A stretch of DNA of 32,917 bases. Origin: Actinomycetota bacterium. GTDB taxonomy: Bacteria > Actinomycetota > Acidimicrobiia > IMCC26256 > PALSA-610. Each line of letters opens with the position of its first letter. Position 1 is the first letter of the stretch. The translations under genes were made by a program, and so were the position numbers. Under the pieces are notes generated by a model. It had not been told where the DNA came from. It was given only the letters and a program-made list of their open reading frames with translations, and made no database searches. The stretch is from the NCBI GenBank assembly GCA_005772765.1, contig SXIR01000145.1, forward strand, positions 1 through 32,917. Direction: 5' to 3'. Below are positions 18,320 through 26,730 of the stretch, piece by piece.

Positions 18320-19090
18320 GTGGACCCTCGTTCCGAGCTCGCCCGAGTCCTCGCGTCGCCGCGGCCGTCGCTGTTCGACGCCGCGTGGTGTGTCGCCCAA
18401 GTCGCGGGGCGGGTTCCGGATCGTGCCGACGTCGAAGCCGTGCTCGATGTTGTGGCGGCTTGCGTCCGGCGCGCCGATCTCGATGGTGTCGTCGCGACCC
18501 TGCGCGACTGTGGGTTCACCGGTCCGCGGGTCGGCTACGACGACCCGCGTCACAGCATGATCGACCTGGTCGTGACGGCAAGGGTGGGAATTCCCATCAG
18601 TTTGGCCATCGTGGCGATCGAGGTCGGGCGACGAGCCGGCGCTGATCTCTTGGCGATCGGGATGCCAGGCCACTTTCTCGTTGGGTCGGCCGAGCAGCCC
18701 GATCGGTTCGGTGATCCGTTCCACGGCCGCGTCATCGACCGTGACGAGTGTGCGGCCATCGTGCGTCGGCTGGCGGGTGGGGCTCGTTCGTTGCATCCGG
18801 GCGATCTCGATCCGACACCGCCCGGCGCAGTCGTCGCACGCATGCTCAACAATCTGATCGCAGGTCCGTGGGGTCGCGATCTCGTTCGCCTCGCAGCGTT
18901 GTGCGACCTGCAGATGGTCGTACCGCATCTTGCGACGGCCGAGCGGTTTGCGCTGGCGGGCCGGCTCGAGCTGCTCGGCCGCTTCGACGATGCCGCGACC
19001 CAGTTAGACGAGGTCGCGGCCCACACCGCCGGTTCGGCGCGTCGCCGGCTCGACGCTCGCGTCGTCGCGCACCGAGCGCGTTACAACTGA
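18320..19090 (+). CDS. SirB1 / transglutaminase-like family protein
   Basis: GIPISLAIVAIEVGRRAGADLLAIGMPGHFLV and FGDPFHGRVI motifs; GTG start. Confidence 0.78.
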   Translation: MDPRSELARVLASPRPSLFDAAWCVAQVAGRVPDRADVEAVLDVVAACVRRADLDGVVATLRDCGFTGPRVGYDDPRHSMIDLVVTARVGIPISLAIVAIEVGRRAGADLLAIGMPGHFLVGSAEQPDRFGDPFHGRVIDRDECAAIVRRLAGGARSLHPGDLDPTPPGAVVARMLNNLIAGPWGRDLVRLAALCDLQMVVPHLATAERFALAGRLELLGRFDDAATQLDEVAAHTAGSARRRLDARVVAHRARYN

Positions 19091-19106
19091 TGCGATCGCG
19101 ATTGTC

Positions 19107-19733
19107 ATGGTGAGCGAACTCGCGATGTTCCCGTTGGGCACCGTGGTGCTCCCGTACTCCCTGCTCCCGCTCCATGTGTTCGAGCCGCGGTATCGAGCGC
19201 TGGTGCAAGCCGCGCTCGCCGACAATTCGGAGTTCGGCACGGTGCTCATCGAACGAGGTTCGGAGGTTGGCGGCGGCGACGTTCGCTTTGGCATTGGCAC
19301 GCGGGTGCGGTTGGTGCACTGTGAACAGTTCCCCGACGGTCGGTACGCGATCGCCGTTGCCGGGGTCGGACGGCTGCGGATCGTGGAGTGGCTTGCCGAC
19401 GATCCGTTCCCGCGAGCGCGCGTGGAGTCGATCGACGAACGAGTTGGTCACGGTGATGTGACGCGAGCCCGACGCGTCGTCGAGGCTCGTGTCGCTGCGG
19501 TCCATGAGTGTTGGGCTCGGCTCGATCCCCGGTTCGACGCGACACGGTGGTCGCCCCTCGATGTCGATCCCGTGATCGCGAGCTACGAGTTGTGCGCGCG
19601 GGGCGGACTCGATGGCCTCGACGCGCTGCGCGTGCTGGAGGCACCCGACGTCGGGACGCGTCTCGAACTCCTCGCGGAACTCCTGGCGGATCAACTGGTG
19701 TTGTTGCGAGCTCGTCTCGATGGCGAAGGCTGA
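19107..19733 (+). CDS. LON peptidase substrate-binding domain protein
   Basis: MFPLGTVVLPYSLLPLHVFEPRYRALVQAAL start and GIGTRVRLV; no AAA or protease domain follows. Confidence 0.85.
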   Translation: MVSELAMFPLGTVVLPYSLLPLHVFEPRYRALVQAALADNSEFGTVLIERGSEVGGGDVRFGIGTRVRLVHCEQFPDGRYAIAVAGVGRLRIVEWLADDPFPRARVESIDERVGHGDVTRARRVVEARVAAVHECWARLDPRFDATRWSPLDVDPVIASYELCARGGLDGLDALRVLEAPDVGTRLELLAELLADQLVLLRARLDGEG

Positions 19734-19766
19734 TCGCACCACCGCCGTACGGGTTAGTTTGGGGAG

Positions 19767-20036
19767 GTGGACGACGTACATGACGAACTTGCCGACGCTG
19801 GCGAGTCGGCCGGGCTGGCCGAGGACCCTGCAACCGAGGTCCGGGGCGAGGCTGGCGACGCACGCAGCGGGGCCGCGCCCACCCAATCCTCCGAGACCGC
19901 CGAACTCGCCGAGAACGCCGAGAACGCCGAGAACGCGACCCCATCGTTGGCCGACGACGTGGCGTTGACGGGGGAACTCGAGGCGGATCTGGCCGCGGTC
20001 GAGGCCGAACTCGCTGCGCTCGAACCCAGCGGCTGA
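19767..20036 (+). CDS. Small acidic hypothetical protein
   Basis: 89 aa, strongly acidic, low complexity; GCCGAGAAC x3 at 19908-19934 (AENAENAEN). Fits between the LON-domain and MoaD-like genes. Confidence 0.5.
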   Translation: MDDVHDELADAGESAGLAEDPATEVRGEAGDARSGAAPTQSSETAELAENAENAENATPSLADDVALTGELEADLAAVEAELAALEPSG

Positions 20037-20053
20037 CCCCGCAGTGCGATGAC

Positions 20054-20311
20054 GTGAGTGCGCCCCGCGTGCGTCTGTTGTTGTTCGCCGCGGCACGCGA
20101 AACCGCCGGTGGATCCAGTTTCGATCGCCAGGCTGCGACGCTCGGAGACCTGCTCGCACAGGCCGCGGCCGACTTCGGGCCTGACTTTGCCGCGGTGTTG
20201 GGCACGGCTCGGGTGTGGGTGAACGGCGACGAGCCCGAGTCGGGCGGTGCGACGCCCTTGCGCGACGGCGACGAGATCGCGGTGTTGCCCCCGGTCAGCG
20301 GCGGATCCTGA
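20054..20311 (+). CDS. MoaD/ThiS family ubiquitin-like sulfur carrier
   Basis: VRLLLFAAARETAG, VWVNGDEPESGGATPLRDGDEIAVLPPVSGGS; beta-grasp signature, C-terminal GG followed by Ser. Confidence 0.82.
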   Translation: MSAPRVRLLLFAAARETAGGSSFDRQAATLGDLLAQAAADFGPDFAAVLGTARVWVNGDEPESGGATPLRDGDEIAVLPPVSGGS

Positions 20312-20393
20312 CGGCTGGCGCCCGATTCGGGCGATTTCGGAGGGTTTCCGTTGGGAGTGGCCGCGGTGATCCCACTACGGTGATGACGCTGTC

Positions 20394-21446
20394 ATGGCTC
20401 GCTTCCGCAGGATCTCCGTTCTCATCGCCGCGGTCTCGCTGGTCCCGGTCGGTGCATCGTCGGCTCGAGCCGACGATGCTGTCGACGCGGCAGTCGAGCG
20501 CGTCGAAGCGGCGCAGGCCGAACTGCAGCGGCTGACCGACGAGTTCGAAGGTGCCAACGCCAAGCGCTACGAACTCGAAGACGAAGCTCTTGCGCTCGAA
20601 GCCGACATCGCCGCGACCCAGGCCAGACTGCGTGCCGCTCGGCAGATCTCGGCCCGGCAGGCGGTCGACGACTACGCCTCCGGCGTCGACCCGACCGAGT
20701 TCGACATCTTCGACGACGGTTCGGTCATGGACGCCGCGCGCCGCGAAGAGATGCTCGACGTGATCCAGTCGAAGAACGTCGAGGCGTTCGACGATCTGCG
20801 AGCGCTGATGCAAGACGAACGTTTACAACAAGACGAACTCGACTACACCCGATCGCAGCAAGAAGATCTCCTCGACGAACTCGCCGATCGCCAGCTGGCC
20901 ATGGAGGGAGCGCTGCGTCGGGCGGAGGAGGCCGAAGCCGAGGCCCGCACCGACGCCGAGCGGCGCGCGGCTGCGGCCGCCGCCGCGGCCGCCCGCGCCA
21001 ACATCGACGACGACGATGAAGGCCAGATCACCGGCGGCGGCGGCCAGATCATCGGGTCGGGTGACTGGGTCTGTCCCGTCCAAGGCCCCCGCGCATTCTC
21101 GGACACCTTCGGCGCCCCACGTTCGGGTGGTCGCCGTCACCAAGGTGTCGACATGATGAGCCCGATGGGGACTCCGTTGGTCGCGGTAGTCGGCGGAAGC
21201 GTGAACCACAGTTCGTCGAACCTCGGCGGGAACCAGGTGTGGTTGCACGGCAACGACGGCAACACGTACTTCTACGCTCACCTCTCGAGCTACGCGGGTG
21301 GCCCGAGGTCGGTCAGCGCGGGTGAGATCGTTGGCTACAACGGCGACACCGGCAATGCGCGAGGGAATCCCCACTTGCACTTCGAGATCCATCCTGGCGG
21401 CGGTTCCGCGGTGAATCCGTACCCGACCGTCGCCCGAGCCTGCTGA
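20394..21446 (+). CDS. Secreted coiled-coil M23 family peptidoglycan peptidase
   Basis: Signal peptide, long coiled coil, then HQGVD, YAHL and HLHFE M23 motifs intact. Confidence 0.87.
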   Translation: MARFRRISVLIAAVSLVPVGASSARADDAVDAAVERVEAAQAELQRLTDEFEGANAKRYELEDEALALEADIAATQARLRAARQISARQAVDDYASGVDPTEFDIFDDGSVMDAARREEMLDVIQSKNVEAFDDLRALMQDERLQQDELDYTRSQQEDLLDELADRQLAMEGALRRAEEAEAEARTDAERRAAAAAAAAARANIDDDDEGQITGGGGQIIGSGDWVCPVQGPRAFSDTFGAPRSGGRRHQGVDMMSPMGTPLVAVVGGSVNHSSSNLGGNQVWLHGNDGNTYFYAHLSSYAGGPRSVSAGEIVGYNGDTGNARGNPHLHFEIHPGGGSAVNPYPTVARAC

Positions 21447-21559
21447 ACCGGGCGGTCACGGCGGTCAAATCGCGTATTCCTTGCGATCAGTGGCCGACGC
21501 GCCGATGAAGCACCAACTGCCGGAGGATTTGGGCATACCCTGCCCACGTCTCGCACACC

Positions 21560-22075
21560 TTGGGGGTGATCACCACGGAACGGATCGAACGCGTGCTCGA
21601 CCCCGGATACGCCGCGGATCTGGGCGGTCGCGACTCCGACACCCTGCGCACCATGAAGTCCGAATGTGCTGCGCTCGAGAACTCGGTCAGCTACGCCCGG
21701 CGTCTGGCGCAGGGTCGAATCGAAATCCTCGAAGCCGAACAGCTCCGTCGGGCCGAGGGCCGGCCGCTCAGCGACCTCATCGATCGGTTGCCGCAGATCC
21801 TCGGGGCTGACGCGGGACGGGCCGATGTCGCACACACGCGCCTGGCCGAACCCGAGACCGAGATCGTCGAACTGCATTGGGGGCAAGGTGAGGAGCGGCT
21901 CCTCGCCGACGACTCCCTCGCGAACCTGCCGACGCTGTCGGATCCCGATCTCGCGTCGAGCATCTCGGCGTTGCGTGACTTCGAACGCGAACTGTCGGTC
22001 TGTCGACGTTCGCTGCATTCGGTGATCGATGGAATCGAACACGAAATCGCCACTCGGGCCGCGGCCGGGAACTGA
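21560..22075 (+). CDS. RsiG family protein (putative c-di-GMP-responsive anti-sigma factor)
   Basis: Two helical copies of a motif close to E(X)3S(X)2R(X)3Q(X)3D: E40-S44-R47-Q51-E55 and E142-S146-R149-H153-D157. Start could be TTG 21560 or GTG 21566. Confidence 0.7.
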   Translation: MGVITTERIERVLDPGYAADLGGRDSDTLRTMKSECAALENSVSYARRLAQGRIEILEAEQLRRAEGRPLSDLIDRLPQILGADAGRADVAHTRLAEPETEIVELHWGQGEERLLADDSLANLPTLSDPDLASSISALRDFERELSVCRRSLHSVIDGIEHEIATRAAAGN

Positions 22076-22080
22076 TCGCC

Positions 22081-22497
22081 GTGCCGACGGGCCGCGCGGG
22101 CTCGATGCCCGGTGATCTCGAGTCTCGGCTCGCCGAACTAGGAACCTTCATCCGCGACCAGCGGCGCAACGCACGATTGTCGTTGCGCAAGCTGAGTGAA
22201 GCCGCCGGTATCTCGAATCCCTACCTGAGCCAGATCGAGCGCGGGCTGCGCAAGCCTTCGGCCGAAATTCTCCAGTCGATTGCCAAAGGGCTGCGCATCT
22301 CGGCCGAGACGCTGTACGAACGCGCCGGGCTCCTCGACGAACGCAGCGACGTGTTCGATCTGGTCGGTGAGATCTTGCGAGATCCGACGATCTCGGATCG
22401 TCAAAAGGACGCGCTGGTGTCCATCTATCGCTCGTTCCAGGCCGAAACCGCCGCTGCCGAACCACGCGCCGAGACCGAGGACACCACCGACCGGTAG
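22081..22497 (+). CDS. XRE family transcriptional regulator
   Basis: LSLRKLSEAAGISNPYLSQIERGLRKPSAEILQSIAKGLRISAETL helix-turn-helix. Confidence 0.87.
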   Translation: MPTGRAGSMPGDLESRLAELGTFIRDQRRNARLSLRKLSEAAGISNPYLSQIERGLRKPSAEILQSIAKGLRISAETLYERAGLLDERSDVFDLVGEILRDPTISDRQKDALVSIYRSFQAETAAAEPRAETEDTTDR

Positions 22498-22507
22498 CCT
22501 TGCTGTC

Positions 22508-23725
22508 GTGGTCCGGCGGGTCGCGGCGTTCAGCGTGCATACCTCTCCGCTCGCCCCTCCGGGCAGCGGTGACGGTGGCGGCATGAATGTCTACGTCGAT
22601 TCGCTCGCCCGGGCATTGGGCGAAGCCGGCGTCACCGTCGACGTGTTGGCGCGAGCCGACGATCGCAACTCCGGCATCGTCGAAGTGACCGACAGCTATC
22701 GCGTTGTGCACCTCGACGTCGGCCCGCGTCGCTCACTCCACCGCGGTGCGTGGACATCGCTCATCGACCCATACACCGAAGCGGCGCGCTCGTTCATCCG
22801 CGCGAACGGCGACTACGACGTCTTGCACGCGCACTACTGGTTGTCGGGCGCGATCGCGCACCGCCTCAAGCACGAGCTCGACCGGCCGCTGGTCTCGACG
22901 TTCCACACACTCGCGCTCGTGAAATCGGCGGCCGGCTTCTCCGACGACGACACCCGCGCGCAGATCGAACGCGACGTCGTTCGGTGTTCCGATCTCATGC
23001 TCGCGAACACGCGCGACGAAGCCGAACAACTCATCGGCCTGTACGAAGCAGACGCAACGCGCGTCGAGATCGTTCCACCTGGGGTCGACCATGTCGCGTT
23101 CTCACCCGTAGGTGATCGCAACATCGATCGCGCGGCACTCGGCGTCGAGGGACACAAGGTCGTGTTGTTCGCCGGCCGCATCCAACCGCTGAAAGGCGCC
23201 GACGTTGCGATCCGGCTCGTCGCGGCACTGAAAGATCCGCACGTACTGTTGTTGTTGGTCGGCGGTCCGAGCGGCATCGATGGCGAGCGCGAGCTGCGGC
23301 GGCTGCATGCGCTGGTCGATGAGACTGGCCTCGCCGACCAGGTGCGCTTCGTCGGTCCTCAGGAGCACAACGCGCTCGCGCGTTATTACCGAGCGGCCGA
23401 TGTCTGTGTCGTGCCCAGCCGGACCGAATCGTTCGGGCTCGTCGCGCTCGAGGCGCAGTCATGCGGCACGCCCGTGGTCGCTTCCGCGGTCGGCGGATTG
23501 CGTCTGGCGGTCGACGACCACCGCAGCGGTGTGCTCGTCGGTTGCTGCGACGCGAACAACTTCGTCGAACCGGTGCGGCGCATCCTCGACGACGCCGCCT
23601 ATCGCGAGGAGTTGGCAAGGGGTGCGGTCGCGCACGCGGCCACGTTCTCGTGGGCGATCGCCGCCGCGCGGCTGCGCCGGCACTACAGCGATCTGACGGC
23701 ACGCGAACCCGTGCGTTGCGCCTGA
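22508..23725 (+). CDS. mshA: MshA-like glycosyltransferase (D-inositol-3-phosphate glycosyltransferase type, GT4)
   Basis: VAAFSVHTSPLAPPGSGDGGGMNVYV start, FAGRIQPLKG, PSRTESFGLVALEAQSCGTPVVAS; GTG at 22508. Followed by ybjN-like as in mycobacteria. Confidence 0.78.
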   Translation: MVRRVAAFSVHTSPLAPPGSGDGGGMNVYVDSLARALGEAGVTVDVLARADDRNSGIVEVTDSYRVVHLDVGPRRSLHRGAWTSLIDPYTEAARSFIRANGDYDVLHAHYWLSGAIAHRLKHELDRPLVSTFHTLALVKSAAGFSDDDTRAQIERDVVRCSDLMLANTRDEAEQLIGLYEADATRVEIVPPGVDHVAFSPVGDRNIDRAALGVEGHKVVLFAGRIQPLKGADVAIRLVAALKDPHVLLLLVGGPSGIDGERELRRLHALVDETGLADQVRFVGPQEHNALARYYRAADVCVVPSRTESFGLVALEAQSCGTPVVASAVGGLRLAVDDHRSGVLVGCCDANNFVEPVRRILDDAAYREELARGAVAHAATFSWAIAAARLRRHYSDLTAREPVRCA

Positions 23726-23734
23726 GCGCACGCG

Positions 23735-24202
23735 ATGTCTGCCGACCAACCGATCACGTTCGATCACGGAGCCATGCTCGAGGCCCGAACGTTGCTCGAC
23801 GACCACCTCTTCGGCGACGTTGCCAACGAAGACTGGGTGCAGGCGGTCGAACACGACCCCGAGATCTGGCGTTGGTACGTCCGGTTCGGCTGTGATGGTC
23901 GCGATGCGGCGACGATCTACTTCGATCTGCATCAACGGTCGCTGCACTACGAGGTCTATTTCTTGCCCGATCCACCGGCGAACCATGAGGCGCTGTACCG
24001 GGCCGCGCTGCGGTGGAACCACGATGCCTACGGGGCCCGGTTCTCGATCGGAGCCGACGGCGAGTTGTACCTGACCGGCCGGGTGTTGCTCGAGCATCTC
24101 GATCGCGCCGAACTGGATCGGATCATTGGGGTGCTCTACACGCTGGTCGACCGATACTTCCCGGCCGCGGTGCGCCTCGCGTTCGGAACCTCAACCTCAT
24201 AA
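23735..24202 (+). CDS. YbjN domain-containing protein
   Basis: RWYVRFGCDGRDAATIYFDLHQRSLHYEVYFLPDPPANHEALYRAALRWN; mshA-ybjN adjacency. Confidence 0.78.
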   Translation: MSADQPITFDHGAMLEARTLLDDHLFGDVANEDWVQAVEHDPEIWRWYVRFGCDGRDAATIYFDLHQRSLHYEVYFLPDPPANHEALYRAALRWNHDAYGARFSIGADGELYLTGRVLLEHLDRAELDRIIGVLYTLVDRYFPAAVRLAFGTSTS

Positions 24203-24206
24203 GGTC

Positions 24207-24236
24207 TTGTCACACTCTGTCACATCTTGATATGGT
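24207..24236 (+). promoter_or_regulatory. Candidate sigma70-type promoter
   Basis: TTGTCA (24207-24212) - 18 bp - TATGGT (24231-24236), just after the ybjN-like stop. Confidence 0.45.
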
Positions 24237-24283
24237 GTTGGTGGTCGGTGATCTCCGCACACCGGCGGCGATCGGGCCGACCT

Positions 24284-24359
24284 CGACTCGGGGTGGCAAC
24301 GACGATGGTGGCGTTCGGGGAGAACCTCCGCCATCCGACTTGGCAACCACCCCGAGTCG
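24284..24359 (+). ncRNA. Candidate structured RNA: long nested hairpin between ybjN-like and proC
   Basis: Outer stem CGACTCGGGGTGG (24284-24296) / CCACCCCGAGTCG (24347-24359), perfect 13 bp; inner stem GATGGtGG..GTTC (24304-24316) / GAAC..CCgCCATC (24322-24335), loop GGGGA. RNA class unknown. Confidence 0.45.
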
Positions 24360-24473
24360 CCTCAACTCCGTGTACCGGCGGCGGGTGGCATCGGCGACAC
24401 TGGCGCCGTTCGTGGCACCTGCCCGAAGGTGAACGGGTCGGCGGCGCGCGACGCGGGTTCTAGTGTCGAATCC

Positions 24474-25271
24474 GTGCGAATCGCGTTGATCGGCGGCGGC
24501 AAGATGGGGCTGGCCCTCGTGAGTGGTTGGCTCGACCGGGGGTTCGATGCGGCCGACATCGTCGTCGCCGAGCCCGACGCCGATCGCCGCCGCGAGATCG
24601 AAGCTGCGCAGCCGGCGATCCACGTCGTTCCGGCGGCGGCGTGGGCAGTTCCCGACGCCGACGTGGTCGTGCTCGCGGTCAAACCCGGAGATGTTGCCGG
24701 AGCGCTCGAATCGGCGGGTGCCGCGCTCGGCGAGCGCGCGCTGATCGTGTCCATCGCGGCCGGCGTGACGACGACGACGATCGAGGCCGCGGCGCCGGGT
24801 CGCCCCGTCGTTCGGGCAATGCCGAATACGCCGGCCCTGGTCGGTCAGGGCGCAGCAGCTATCTCCGGTGGCGGCAGCGCGACGTCGGGCGACCTCGACA
24901 CCGCTGAACGCCTCTTACGTGCGGTCGGGTCGGTGGTTCGGGTCCCTGAACACCTCCTCGACGCGGTCACCGGGCTCTCGGGATCGGGACCCGCTTATGT
25001 CTTCTTGGTGGCCGAAGCCCTGATCGAAGCCGGGGTCCTGGCTGGCCTTCCACGCGACGTGAGCGCGGACCTGTCGATCCAGACCCTGCTCGGCGCCGCC
25101 ACCCTGCTGGCCGCAGAACGCGATCCCGAACGGCTCCGCGCGATGGTCACCTCACCCGGCGGTACGACCGCCGCGGGCCTCCACCAGCTCGAGCGGGCGG
25201 GTGTCCGGGCTGCGTTTCTCGATGCGATTGCCGCAGCGACGAATCGCTCGAAAGAACTCGGATCCATCTGA
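24474..25271 (+). CDS. proC: Pyrroline-5-carboxylate reductase
   Basis: RIALIGGGKMGLALVSGWL, VVLAVKP, RAMPNTPALVGQGA, GLSGSGPAYVFLVAEALIEAGV, TSPGGTTAAGLHQLE. Alternative GTG start at 24429. Confidence 0.92.
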   Translation: MRIALIGGGKMGLALVSGWLDRGFDAADIVVAEPDADRRREIEAAQPAIHVVPAAAWAVPDADVVVLAVKPGDVAGALESAGAALGERALIVSIAAGVTTTTIEAAAPGRPVVRAMPNTPALVGQGAAAISGGGSATSGDLDTAERLLRAVGSVVRVPEHLLDAVTGLSGSGPAYVFLVAEALIEAGVLAGLPRDVSADLSIQTLLGAATLLAAERDPERLRAMVTSPGGTTAAGLHQLERAGVRAAFLDAIAAATNRSKELGSI

Positions 25272-25391
25272 GCCGACGAGCGCAACCCGCCGTGCTTCAC
25301 TGTGACGCTCACCACCAACGTTCGCCTCGGTGGACAGCACGAACCTCCGCCCTCTACCCTGACACCCAGCGGTTGGAGTAGGGAGTCCCGC

Positions 25392-25586
25392 GTGGCCCAA
25401 GAGTTGAGCAAGTCGCGCTTCTTGACTGTGCAGGAGGTCGCTGACCTCATGCGCGTCTCGTCGATGACGGTGTATCGCCTGATCAAGGCCGGTGATCTGC
25501 CGGCCGTGCGCGTCGGGCGATCGTTCCGCGTCGCGGACCGCGATGTGGATCAGTACCTGGCGGATCGTTACACCCAAGCTGGGTGA
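25392..25586 (+). CDS. Excisionase/MerR-type helix-turn-helix DNA-binding protein
   Basis: RFLTVQEVADLMRVSSMTVYRLIKAGDLPAVRVGRSFRVADRDVDQYL; GTG 25392 with GGAGTAGGGAG upstream; proC neighbour as for Rv0500A. Confidence 0.87.
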   Translation: MAQELSKSRFLTVQEVADLMRVSSMTVYRLIKAGDLPAVRVGRSFRVADRDVDQYLADRYTQAG

Positions 25587-25678
25587 GCAGGCGCTCGCTC
25601 CCTGCCCACATCTCGATCGAGTCGTCCCGTCGCGTTGCGATCGCTGAGGCGCGGCTGCACTGATCTACGGTCGCACCC

Positions 25679-26548
25679 GTGGACAGCCCCACGTTCGTCT
25701 CGTTCCTTTCCGACTACGGCACTCGTGATGAGTTCGTCGGCGTCTGCAAAGCGATCATGTTGGAGCTGGCGCCGGCTGTGCGTTTCGTCGACGTCACCCA
25801 CGACGTCGATCCCTTCGACGTGCGCGGCGGCGCACTGACGTTGGTTCGTTCAATCCAGTACCTTCCCGCGGGCATCGTGCTCGCAGTCGTTGACCCTGGC
25901 GTCGGTACCGATCGTCGCGCCATCGCGGTCGAGGTCGAAAACGGACTGCTGGTCGGACCCGATAACGGCCTGCTCGCGCCGAGTGTCGCCATGCTCGGTG
26001 GCGCGTTGCGGGTGTTCGAGTTGGCGAACCTCGAGTACCAACTCCCCGCACCCGGTGGTTCGTTCGCGGGTCGCGACGTGATGGCTCCCGCCGTCGGCCA
26101 CTTGGCGGCCGGGCTCGCGATCGAAGAACTCGGACCCGAGATCGATCCCAACACGCTCGTTCCCGGTCTGTTGCCCTTGCCGAGCGAAGACGCGAACGGT
26201 CGGATCGATGGCGAAGTGCTGTGGATCGATCGATTCGGGAACGCGCAGCTCAACGTGGATCCCGACATGCTCGTCGCTCGCGGCGTCGGCCTGGGTGACG
26301 GCATCGAGGTGCACGTCGGCGACGAGATTCGACGGGCGCGTTGGGTGTCGACCTACGCCGACGCGCGACCGTCCGAACTCGTCGTGATCACCGATAGCTA
26401 CGGATTGTTGGCGTTGGCCATCGACCGGCAGAACGCGGCCGCCCAACTCGGAGCGCGGCCGGGAACCCGAGTCGCAATCATCCCGCCCGACACGCCCGGT
26501 GCGATGGCGCCGACCGAGTCACCGATCGATCTGGGGAGACGAACATGA
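25679..26548 (+). CDS. SAM hydrolase / SAM hydroxide adenosyltransferase (DUF62 family)
   Basis: FVSFLSDYGTRDEFVGVCKAIM, DVTHDVDPFDVRGGA, AVVDPGVGTDRRAIAV, VGPDNGLLAP; GTG start. Confidence 0.87.
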   Translation: MDSPTFVSFLSDYGTRDEFVGVCKAIMLELAPAVRFVDVTHDVDPFDVRGGALTLVRSIQYLPAGIVLAVVDPGVGTDRRAIAVEVENGLLVGPDNGLLAPSVAMLGGALRVFELANLEYQLPAPGGSFAGRDVMAPAVGHLAAGLAIEELGPEIDPNTLVPGLLPLPSEDANGRIDGEVLWIDRFGNAQLNVDPDMLVARGVGLGDGIEVHVGDEIRRARWVSTYADARPSELVVITDSYGLLALAIDRQNAAAQLGARPGTRVAIIPPDTPGAMAPTESPIDLGRRT

Positions 26549-26631
26549 GAAAAGGCACCACGATCGCGGTTGGCCTGCTGCTCGGAGCGATCCTGGTCGC
26601 GAACCTCATCTTGTTTACGAAGATGACCTGA
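26545..26631 (+). CDS. 28-aa putative single-TM microprotein
   Basis: ATG overlaps the preceding stop (ATGA), GGGGAGACGAAC upstream; translation MRKGTTIAVGLLLGAILVANLILFTKMT. Absent from the ORF track. Confidence 0.5.
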   Translation: MRKGTTIAVGLLLGAILVANLILFTKMT

Positions 26632-26659
26632 CCGGCGCGGGCCCGAAGGGCCACCGATC

Positions 26660-26730
26660 CCGTAGCAGCTCAAGATGCCGTAGCAGCTGAAGAAGCCGAA
26701 GAAGCCGAAGAAGCCGAGAAGCCGAAGAAG
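26660..26730. repeat. Short tandem repeats: CCGTAGCAGCT x2, then GAAGAAGCC array
   Basis: CCGTAGCAGCT at 26660-26670 and 26678-26688; GAAGAAGCC-type units to about 26730. Confidence 0.8.

Noticed and set aside
24227-24463. Short + strand ORF (78 aa) in the ybjN-proC spacer
   Set aside because: Arg/Trp-rich low-plausibility translation overlapping the hairpin; RNA structure explains the sequence better.
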